Under the pieces are notes generated by a model. That model made no database searches, was not told the origin of the DNA, and saw nothing but the letters and a program-made list of their open reading frames with translations. Source: Amblyomma americanum (taxonomy: Eukaryota > Arthropoda > Arachnida > Ixodida > Ixodidae). Taken from it: DNA of 64,000 nucleotides. The stretch is taken from assembly GCF_052857255.1 (NCBI RefSeq), contig NC_135505.1:139660343-139724342 (forward strand). The letters run 5' to 3'. Each line of letters opens with the position of its first letter. Positions within the stretch are counted from its first letter, which is position 1. Positions 34,572 to 42,769 of the stretch are shown here, piece after piece. The translations under genes and the position numbers were made by a program.

Positions 34572-34795
34572 AAATTGGTTTTGGGGGAAAGGAAATGGCG
34601 CAGTATCTGTCTCATATATCGTTGGACACCTGGACCGCGCCGTAAGGGAAGGGATAAAGGGGGGGACTAAGAGGAGAAAGAGGTGCCATAGTGGAGTGCT
34701 CCGTAATAATTTCGACCACCTGGGGATCTTTAACGTACACTAACATCGCACAGCACACGGGCGCCTTAGCGTTTCGCCGCCATAAATAATGTCTG
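34572..34795 (-). mobile_element. SINE-B, 5'-truncated
   Basis: Minus-strand copy with tail GAAATTGGTTTTGGGGGAAA at the left, truncated before the tRNA head at the hairpin-ended STPR element. Confidence 0.75.
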
Positions 34796-35150
34796 TGGTT
34801 TAGCTCTGGTTAACCCAAGTCGAATTGCGAAAGCTTCGTTTCCTCGGCACGTCGTCTACGCAGCGTCTCATTCCGACGCTCTCGAGAATTCAAAGCAGTC
34901 TCTTCCGCAGTTGAAGAGTCACTAAGGGAGGTGTCACTTCTAGCCGCATCTGCGTTACGACGCTTCTCGAGTCTTGCGGCGCGTTCTTCTGGCGTCTCTT
35001 GAGCGCGTTGTCTCTTGCTCGCTTCGTTCTGTCGTTGTTGCGTCTCTTTCGCGCTCTCCATAACGGCTACAATATGCACGCCGTTAAGCTAAACGTTGTT
35101 CCCGCTCTTCATCCGTTTCTTCCGCACGCCGCCGCTTCTTAGCTGCAGCA
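34796..35150 (-). mobile_element. Hairpin-ended element carrying an STPR-like repeat ORF
   Basis: On the minus strand the sequence ends GAAGCTTTCGCAATTCGAC then GGTTAACCAGAGCTAAACCA, the same inverted terminus and outer segment as window positions 298-345. The upstream sequence encodes repeated RRRAEET-type modules (see the ORF entry). This is the only member here with coding capacity. Confidence 0.5.
34810..35079 (-). pseudogene. STPR-like repeat ORF (degenerate)
   Basis: The 89-codon frame reads RQRAQETPEERAARLEKRRN and RERRNETLRRRRAEETKLSQ. Upstream on the same strand, past a stop, another frame has RRRAEETDEEREQRLA. ETPEERAxRLxxRRxxxAxR is the pattern of the 23-residue STPR (score-and-three) repeat, a basic helical DNA-binding module first known from FMBP-1 and common in arthropod transposon proteins. 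The units are partly out of register and interrupted by a Ser/Thr-rich linker, so the protein is a relic. Its last codons overlap the element's terminal inverted repeat. Confidence 0.45.
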
Positions 35151-35193
35151 CATCGTTGCAGCTTCACCTTATACACATCAACCGACATACCGT

Positions 35194-35390
35194 GGAGGAT
35201 TCGCTGGGATGGCTGCGACCAGCCGATTAGGGGGGCCGCTTTTTCACAGCTGGCATGACGTCACGTACAGCGAGCGCCCCTCGCGGCAGCGGCGCGCAGC
35301 TGCAGCTTGGAGGATTCGCTGGGACGATCGCGACGAGCCGAGTTGGGGCCCCGCTTTTCCACAGCTGGTATGACGTCACACATAGTCACG
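35194..35390 (+). repeat. Direct repeat, two units 115 bp apart
   Basis: GGAGGATTCGCTGGGA at 35194 and 35309, both continuing through CCGCTTTT(T/C)CACAGCTGG and ATGACGTCAC. It lies beside the STPR element and may be part of it. Confidence 0.7.
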
Positions 35391-35457
35391 CTAAAGGTCA
35401 ATGGTGGATTCTCCGGGACGACGGCCAAGAGCGGAAACCTCGAGCAGTATTGGTTTC

Positions 35458-35546
35458 GCAATAAAAACGCAGCCGCCGCGGTCGGGTTCAAACCCGGGAA
35501 CTTTGGATCAGTAGCCGAGCGCCCTAACCACTGAGTCATCGCGGCG
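35458..35546 (-). mobile_element. SINE-B head fragment
   Basis: AATAAAAACGCAGCCGCCGC, GGGTTCAAACCCGGGAACT and CCCTAACCACTGAGTCATCG. Forms an inverted pair with the next copy. Confidence 0.7.
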
Positions 35547-35815
35547 CTCATGATCCGGAGTTCCCGGTTTCGAATCCAACCACGGCGTCGGCGTTTCGAT
35601 GGAGGCGAAACCCAAATGCGCCCGTGTGCTTTGTGATTTCATTGCTCGTTAAAGACCGCCAGGTGGTCGAATTTATTCCGGAGCCCTCCTCCACTACTGC
35701 ACCTTTCCTCCTTTCTTCACTCAGTCCCTCCTTTCTCCCTCCCCTTAAGACACTGTTCAGGTGTAGGCGGATCCGTGAGGAAGATACTGCGCCATTTCCT
35801 TTCCCCAAAAACCAG
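35547..35815 (+). mobile_element. SINE-B, diverged copy
   Basis: ATGATCCGGAGTTCCCGGTT start, diverged body (TTTGTGATTTCATTGCTCGT) and intact 3' end GATACTGCGCCATTTCCTTT. Confidence 0.75.
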
Positions 35816-36141
35816 TTTTCAATTTTTTCTAACCGTTATCTCTCGCCTCGTTGACATAGCAGTGAACGCCACAAGTGCGAGGCTACGGCGTATACAGATG
35901 TGTGCTCGTGTTGGACCCCAGCGCGCGAGGACCGCCCACTTTAGAAGCCTTCGGTTCGCACCCGCATCACGGCGAGCTATCTGCGAGCCCTAAGGATATG
36001 GCACCACCGAAATAAGAGCGGCTCCGCCGCCACTAGACTTCTAGCGAGTCTAGTGCAGAGCAAACATCGACGGCACCGCCATCATCTGGCCGCGCGCGTC
36101 CCTCGCGTTCTTCAAGATGGGTAAACGGGCTCCTACAAGAA

Positions 36142-36457
36142 TAATAATATAATTGGCTTTTTGGGGAAAGGAAATGGCGCAGTATCTGTCTCATATATCG
36201 CTGGGCACCTGAACCGCGCCGTAAGGGAAGGGATAAAGAAGGGAGTGAAAGAAGAAAGGATGAGAGAGGTGCCGTAGTGGAGGGCTCCGGAATAATTTCG
36301 ACCACCTGGGGATCTTTAACGTGCACTGACATCGCACAGCACACGGGCGCCTTAGCGTTTTTACTCCATAAAAACACAGCCGCCGCGGTCGGGTTCGAAC
36401 CCGGGAACTCCGGATCAGTAGTCGAGCGCCCTAACCACTGAGTCACCGCGGCGGGTT
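36142..36457 (-). mobile_element. SINE-B, 11-bp TSD
   Basis: Full-length minus-strand copy; TSD TCCTACAAGAA at 36131-36141 and 36458-36468. Confidence 0.9.
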
Positions 36458-36833
36458 TCCTACAAGAACCGACGAAAGCGTTTTAACACCGCTGAAGACG
36501 TCACTGCAGTTTCCAAGCCCAACTGCCCATTTGAAACGACCCAAAAGCGCGTTCAACTGCCTCCAGTGATAACCACACAGCAACCCTGGTGCCATGCGCT
36601 CAACAATGCGCGCGACTGTAGCAGGAACGTCATTCATTGATGAAGTGTTGCGTTGTGAAGAAGGGAGCTGTAGAGCTCCTGAAACGTCATTTGTTTTAAG
36701 ACCGTTAGCTCTTACTCATGCCATTTCTCGCTTTCTTGGGGTCTGCTACCGCCTTCCTTCGCCGTGAAATTTTCTGCAAGGGTCGAATTCAATACTGCGG
36801 CCCCCATATTAAATCGATATAGAAAACCCATTA

Positions 36834-36941
36834 GTGATTGACTGGTGACGTCATTTGTATATCGACTTGGTGATTGATTGGTGACGTAATTTATATACCC
36901 AATTCGTGATTGGTTGGTGACGTCACTTATAAATCCAAATG
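36834..36941 (+). repeat. 36-bp tandem repeat, 3 units with CRE-like motif
   Basis: Units start at 36834, 36870 and 36906, each GTGATTGRYTGGTGACGTMA-like. Two carry a full TGACGTCA palindrome. Confidence 0.82.
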
Positions 36942-37193
36942 TTAAATTCGTATTTCAATTGGTGCACCTCACTTTAATCTCATTCATATCAATTCTAGTA
37001 AACCAAACAGTTAATGCTCGTTACTTCAACGTCTTCCAGACAGTGGCGGCACCTTTTTTGACCATGGTAAGTGACCAGGGAAACGTGATCAGCCATGATT
37101 TCTGACCAGATGGCATTCCGTGAAACCATCAACAGCATCATTCATTCTGTCTATCAGTATCTGCTTCCGGTATGCTCAATACTGTCACCTTTA

Positions 37194-37563
37194 GTTTGAA
37201 GCGAAAGCTTCACTACGCTAAGTAAAGCCGATTTCGCCACGCGTTGTCGGTTGACCTTCAAGTGAGCCAGAGGTCAAGTGTGGCTCTAGGCCTTAGAATA
37301 TGTGGTCCACCATGGTGTCACACCACCTGACCTTTGACCTTTCGATTCGCCAGTAGAGGTCGGTAGAATAGGCCGCAGTGTTCATTAGGTGCCCAAACTC
37401 TTGCGATCAACCAGTAATTTAACTGCCACCTGCCAGGGTGGCAGGGTGGGCGCACTGCCTATCCAGTGTGCGGAACGCACTCAACGTTACAGACGCCAAG
37501 CCGCGTCTACTTGTCCGATACACCACAACTTTCGCTCTCTAACCAGGTCCAGCAGTAGTTAAA
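37194..37563 (+). mobile_element. Hairpin-ended non-autonomous element
   Basis: Left end GAAGCGAAAGCTTCACTACG at 37197; right end ACTTTCGCTCT near 37540, then CTAACCAGGTCCAGCAGTAG. Internal CCACCTGCCAGGGTGG and CACTGCCTATCCAGTGTGCG recur at 10.45 and 41.26 kb. No coding capacity. Confidence 0.6.
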
Positions 37564-37615
37564 CCGCAGATAGTTTTGTACGTCCAGAAGCACTGCGTTC
37601 CGAACGCTACTCCGC

Positions 37616-37759
37616 GTCGAAAAAAGACTACTTTTAGCGCAAAACAACTAAGAAAGGACGAGGACACAACACAAGACGAAAGAGCGCTCTTTCGTCTTGT
37701 GTTTTGTCTTTGTTCCTTTCTTAGTTTTATCACGCTAAAAGTAACCTTTTTTCAACGAC
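37616..37759. repeat. Near-perfect palindrome (foldback), arms about 72 bp
   Basis: Left arm from CGAAAAAAGACTACTTTTAG to the centre AGAGCGCTCT at 37682-37691; the right arm is its reverse complement with a few small indels. There is essentially no loop. The arms contain AACACAAGACGAAAGAGCGC. Such loopless palindromes are unstable, so the copy is probably recent. Confidence 0.85.
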
Positions 37760-38315
37760 GAACCAACTCGTCCATCGGAACGATTTATTGAACTATTCCG
37801 CGATACATGGCTGACTACTACAATGTCGAAAAAAGCTCGTGAGTAGGACTAACCACCACATAGATGTCAGGCTGTGAAAGGGCCGAGAAAACTTACTTGC
37901 GGTCACTTCCTGGACAGCCGCTCATACGCCGCGTCTGCACGAGTAGCGCGCGTTGTCAGTGGCCAACGCGGTCGTCCCGTGCACCGGTACGCGAGACGCG
38001 CCTCGCGCATCGAATGACAGCTTGGCTTTCGACACTTCGGGCAACGCCCACTGTGTTTCACGCCGTCGTTTCACGCGACGTGGCGCCGTCGTGACGTCTC
38101 AGATTTGATTGCGATACCACTGCGACCGGATACCGTGAACCTTTATCTTCGTTCCCAGTTCTGGAACCGATATCGTATTTACAAGATCTGCCAACAGCTA
38201 CGCGCACCCTTTTCGGCGCATTTGGCGGTGAGCCTTCCAAGTTGGACAAAGAGTAAAGTTATAAAACCATGTTAGTGTTTTTTTTAAGCGAAAGCTTTAC
38301 TAAGTAAGTAGTAGT

Positions 38316-38870
38316 GGTTCATTAAAATAATAATAAAAAGGAAGGATAAGATTTTTGCTAGCACCGGCATCTGCCATCGATACTGGAGCACCTGAGCTGG
38401 GGCAGCGGAAATAAAGGATTCTGTCTTCTTTTCCTTGGCTAAAAACGTGCCGTTGCGCTGAAGAAATATGAACTTCAATCAACAATACCAACTAGCCCAA
38501 GAACTAACTCTACTGAAGTTTGGTTTGGTTTGTTAGAACGTGGCAAAGCGACTCAGGCTATGAGGGACGCCGTAGTGAAGGGCTCCGGGAATTTCGACCA
38601 CCTACGGTTCTTTAACGTGCACTGACATCGCACAGTACACGGGCCTCTAGAATTTCGCCTTCATAGAAATTCCGCCGCCGCGGCCGGGGTCGAACTCACG
38701 TTTTTCGGGTCAGCAGTCGAGCGCCGTAACTACTGAGCCACAGGGGCGGGTGAAATGAAAGGAGTAATGGGACAGGAAGAGAGGATAGGGGGAGAGGTAA
38801 TATACATAAACTATTTACGCAATAAGAAATGTGTACAGGTTGCGCGCGTGATTAGTCCATGATGAAGCAA
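38316..38870 (-). mobile_element. LINE-R 3' UTR copy interrupted by an unknown insert and a SINE-A
   Basis: Segments 38316-38420 and 38752-38870 match contiguous LINE-R 3' UTR seen at 31.15-31.35 kb. The gap holds about 100 bp of unrelated sequence plus a SINE-A (38520-38751), so the insertion postdates the LINE. Confidence 0.6.
38520..38751 (-). mobile_element. SINE-A inside LINE-R
   Basis: Minus-strand copy, GCCGCCGCGGCCGGGGTCGA head region and AGCGACTCAGGCTATGAGGG tail, sitting within the LINE-R copy at 38.3-38.9 kb. Confidence 0.78.
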
Positions 38871-39289
38871 AATATGTACTACTCCCCTCCATAGCTTCGC
38901 CGCTCCGCCGTGTGCGCGAGTCTGCCCTTGAGCCGAGGAAAACCATGTGACAGCTATGACGTCATTCAGCCGCCGCCGAAACCGAGCGCTGGCTTCTCAT
39001 AGAGTTTCTATTAACTAGAGGGAAAGCTGGCAACACTCCACCTGAACCTCCATGGGCGCGCAAAGCATCATGGGGCGTTGAGCTACTTGGTGCGGGGCAG
39101 CAGGTTTTTTTCAGGAAAACAGAGTGGCGTTACAAAGATGTAACATTCCGTATACAAGGCGCGTACACTACTTCGGCGTAAAATTAGTGCGCAAAAACCA
39201 TAGTAGCGAAAACGCAACAGCACACGACGGGAGTCTAGGTTTGTGCACGCTTCTATATGTTATGTAATAATTTCATTACCTGTATGTCT

Positions 39290-39595
39290 TATTGATGTAT
39301 GCACAACTTGGACTGGCGTATGTTTCACTGTCACTTATTAGTCTGCTTTATGCACTTATATATATATTTTTTTATTACTGCAGCAGTAGCTGCAGATTGC
39401 GTTCCCAAAATCCAAATGCTGTGTTTTCTTTTCTCTTTTTTTTCTTTTTTCTTTATATTTTTACCATGCGCTGCCTCTGTTTGCCATGTATTGGGGTGCG
39501 GGCCTAGTCAAGCCTATGTCAGGCTTTTTGTCTGTACTCCAAACATCCTTGAGATGTTGAATAAAGATTGTATTGTATTGTAATAAAGGTTTTTG
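39290..39595 (+). mobile_element. LINE 3' UTR fragment with ATTGT pentamer tail
   Basis: Non-coding sequence with GGGCCTAGTCAAGCCTATGT, AATAAAGATTG and a terminal (ATTGT)n run near 39570-39583. I recall this as a common LINE 3' end in ticks. No coding part is left. Confidence 0.42.
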
Positions 39596-40112
39596 TTTTC
39601 CGAAATGCTGTCGAAAAACCTTTTGAAATGTTGAAGCGAAAATTTTTTGTTTTTCAAAAACATTTATTTTTAAAAGTGCGCCTGTTCAGCGCGAAATATT
39701 GGCTTTTATGGACTGAAATGCTTGGCCAATAGGAGAGCAAGCCATCGCTTATTTTGAGCAAACTTTGCATTTACATGCTTTTCTGCTTGTTTGTTACGAT
39801 TTATAGACAGTATATTTAATGTTAGGACATTCTTGATTATCGAACAACTTTGTTTTTTTCGTTATTTTTTGGCTAAAAGTTGTGGTTCTGCAGTCGGTAG
39901 CTGTCCGTCCAATGATGCTTATAGAGCCGCATGTATGGTGACTGAGGTGGTCTCGAGGAAGCTCCATGGAAACTCCCATAGGCGGGGCGCCAGCTTTCCC
40001 TCTAGTTTATAGTAAGAAACTCTATGGACACCGGCTTTTGTGCTACACGAGCTCCGTAACGGTGTCGCGTTAAAAAGGGCGTATAACTGGCTCCCTGGGT
40101 CAGTGGACGCCT

Positions 40113-40834
40113 AATAATATTATTAATTGCTTTTTTGGGAAAGGAAATGGTGCAGTATCTGTCTCAAATATCGTTGGACGCGTGAACCGCGCCCTAAGGG
40201 AAGGGATTAAGAAGGGATTGAGAGATGAAAGGAAGAAAGATGTGCCGTAGTGGAGGGCTCCGGAATAATTTCGAACAGCATGCCCGAAGAGCAGCCACCC
40301 TCAGTGGAGCCCTGGAATAGGGGCACCATCCCTGCCAGACAGAAGATATCACCACCAGGAAAATGGAAGCACTCTGATCACGCGCACAACTTGGACACAT
40401 GCCTTATTGTGTAAATAGTTTGTGTATATTACCTCTCCCCCTATCCTCTCTTCCTGTCCCCTCACCTCTTTCATTTCATTTCTCCATTCTGCCTGCTATC
40501 CTTTATTTCCGCTGCCCCAGCTCAGGTGCTTCAGTATAGACGGAAGATGCCGGGGCTAACAAAAATCTTTTCCTTCCTTTTTACTATTATTTTAATAAAA
40601 CACCGCTACCCCCACCAGCAGCCCTCTGTCGGACCGCTGAATGACCTTGTAATTATAGCAAATAAAGTTTATCCTATCCACATGGGGATCTTTAACCTGC
40701 ACTGACATCGAACAGTACACGGTCGCCTTAGCTTTTTGCCTCCATAAAAATGCAGCCGCTGAGGTCGGATTCGAACCCGGGAACTCCGCATCAGTAGCCG
40801 AGCGCCGTAACCAATGAGCCATCGCGGCGGGCAA
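40113..40834 (-). mobile_element. SINE-B split by LINE-R insertion
   Basis: Tail half 40113-40273 and head half 40680-40834 flank a plus-strand LINE-R fragment. Confidence 0.75.
40274..40640 (+). mobile_element. LINE-R 3' fragment inserted into a minus-strand SINE-B
   Basis: The fragment begins with the C-terminal coding end (ATLSGALE*) and continues with the LINE-R 3' UTR to TTTTAATAAAACACCGC near 40610. It lies inside a SINE-B whose halves are 40113-40273 and 40680-40834, showing LINE insertion into an older SINE. Confidence 0.62.
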
Positions 40835-40842
40835 CGGTGGAA

Positions 40843-41154
40843 TAATAATAATAATTGGTTTTTGATGGAAAGGAAATGGCGCAGTATCTGTCTCATATAT
40901 CGTTGGACACCTGAACCGCGCCGTAAGGGAAGGGATAAAGGAGGGAGTGAAAGAAGAGAGGAACAAATAGGTCCGTAGTGGAGGGCTCCGGAATAATTTC
41001 GACCACCTGGGGATCTTTAACGTGCACTGACATCGCACAGCACACGGGCGCCTTAGCGTTTTTCCTCCATAAAAACGCAGCCGCCACGGTCGGGTTCGAA
41101 CCCGGGAACTCCGGATCAGTAGTCGAGCGCCCTAACCACTGAGCCACCGCGACG
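40843..41154 (-). mobile_element. SINE-B, 14-bp TSD
   Basis: Full-length minus-strand copy; TSD GGGCAACGGTGGAA at 40829-40842 and 41155-41168. It landed at the 5' edge of the older SINE-B at 40113-40834. Confidence 0.9.
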
Positions 41155-41214
41155 GGGCAACGGTGGAAGCCTCAATCGCGCTTTTAGGTACATGATGGTG
41201 GTGAGAGAGAGAGA

Positions 41215-41372
41215 GAGATGTGGACTGTGATAATGTTGTGGCAGGGTTGCAGAGCGGGCGCACTGCCTATCCAGTGTGCGGAACGCACTCAAACGTTGTT
41301 GAGGCCAAACCGCGTCTACATGACCTATACACCACAACTTCCGTTCTTTAGCCAGGCTCAGCCGTAGTTAAA
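41215..41372 (+). mobile_element. Right-end fragment of hairpin-ended element
   Basis: CACTGCCTATCCAGTGTGCG, GGAACGCACTCAAACG, ACACCACAACTTCCG and GTAGTTAAACCGCAG match 37450-37563 in order. The left half is missing; a SINE-B lies immediately upstream. Confidence 0.52.
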
Positions 41373-41456
41373 CCGCAGCTAATTGCAATGAGGGCAACGC
41401 AGTTCACCTGCCGATGAATTTGTACCAGCTTTGGTTCTTCGCGGTTCTTCGCGGTT

Positions 41457-41790
41457 GATTCGCGGCCACAAGAGCATATCAGTGACTTGTGCACTTTGCT
41501 TTCTAGATACCCGTATCCTGCCGCGTGCTTACCGAGACTGGGCGCCGCGCAAGCTTCTCGCCATCGTCCCATCATCCCGTCGTATCATCGAACGCCTTAC
41601 CTGTCCACTGGTGTCTCCGTTGCGTGTCACCGCTGAATGGGACCCGTCCTGTGACGTCACAGACGGAGAGAGCGCCACCTAGAGCAGACTCATCACCAGG
41701 GACGCCTATAAAGCCATCCTCCGGCTTCGCACTTCTGGGATTCGCGGCCACAAGAGCATATCAGTGACTTGTGCACTTTGCTTTCTAGGT
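41457..41790 (+). promoter_or_regulatory. Duplicated 50-bp block in LINE 5' UTR, 284-bp spacing
   Basis: A block starting GATTCGCGGCCACAAGAGCA occurs at 41457-41506 and again at 41741-41790, both ending TTTGCTTTCTAG. Between them lie a CRE-like TGACGTCA and a TATA-like CTATAAAG about 40 bp before the second copy. Tandem 5' monomers often serve as internal promoters in LINEs, and this arrangement is consistent with that. Confidence 0.5.
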
Positions 41791-41860
41791 AGGCCTTTTT
41801 ACTTATTGATCAATTTTTAGCATATTCCTGTGGCCGCTGATCCCAATTTGCAGTGTTTCA

Positions 41861-42769
41861 ATGGGTGTGGATTTGTGCACGTATCGCGCTCGCATCTGCT
41901 CATTTGCTTCCTGTCGCGTACATGTATGTGAACAGAACTATCGATTTAAACCAGGGGCTGGACTAGTTCGTGAACTTTGCCCGAGACCAACTTCATTCCT
42001 GCTTTCCGCATGCCTGACCCTACTTTTGCTTTGTGCGGGCGATGTGGAAGCAAACCCCGGACCAAAGATTGATGACGTGCTCGCACTGTTAAAAGAATGC
42101 CATGCTGAAACGTCAGAAACACTAGAAGAAATCAAACAGGACTAAAACAACATCCAGGTCCGTGTTTCTGTAATAGAGAAAAGTATGTCCGCTGTACTTG
42201 ATATGAAGAAAAACTTCGACACCGTGTCTTCTTCTGTAGAAGACGTCAAGACAAATATACGCAAAACAAACGATGAACTTACAGGTGTAGTCGAAGACAT
42301 GAACAACAGAATGAGAAGGAACAACTTGATTATTAAAGGGCTCGCTGAAGAAGAACATGAAGGGTATGCAGAAAGAGAAAAAATAGTTAAGGACTTCTTT
42401 AGCGATCATCTTAATATACAGTGCGGTGACATCGAACGTGCCCATCGCCTTCGCCGGCCACGTTCTGATCAAGCTCGACCAATTATAGTTAAATTTCTGA
42501 ACTTTAAATCTAAACTCGAAGCATTTCAGAATGCACATAAACTAAAAGATCTTACGGAACCAAAAGTTTGGCTAGACGAAGACTTCTCCCCGAAGGTTCT
42601 ACATGCTCGGAAAAAGCTGCGCGACTTCGCTAAAGCGAATATCAGAGAAAACGAGCGCTATTCCGTGAGATTTGACAAGCTTCACATGAAAAATGGTGTT
42701 TACCGGTATGATTCGGCAACAGACAGAGTGAAAAAACTTCCTTCCAGGCATACGCCCCCCGACAATTGA
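41861..42769 (+). pseudogene. LINE ORF1p: leader + 2A peptide + coiled coil + L1-type RRM/CTD, one nonsense codon
   Basis: ATG at 41861 opens a 302-residue frame interrupted only by TAA at 42143-42145 (codon 95). Residues 43-60 are strongly hydrophobic (SFLLSACLTLLLLCAG) and lead directly into DVEANPGP at residues 61-68, the canonical 2A/StopGo motif. Known 2A peptides make ribosomes skip the bond before the last Pro, releasing the upstream peptide. After it come a heptad-like Glu/Lys-rich coiled coil (codons about 70-148) and an RRM-like domain starting RRNNLIIKGL (about codon 152). A basic C-terminal domain follows (KVLHARKKLRDFAKANIREN). This layout matches L1/CR1-type ORF1p, an RNA-binding chaperone. 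A truncated product could start at ATG 42185. Confidence 0.82.
42041..42064 (+). other. 2A (StopGo) recoding motif DVEANPGP
   Basis: The eight codons spell D-V-E-A-N-P-G-P, matching D(V/I)ExNPGP exactly, directly after a Leu-rich stretch. 2A-like motifs near the N-terminus of ORF1 are known in some APE-type non-LTR elements, such as those of trypanosomes and sea urchin. The predicted skip is between residues 67 (Gly) and 68 (Pro). Confidence 0.88.
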
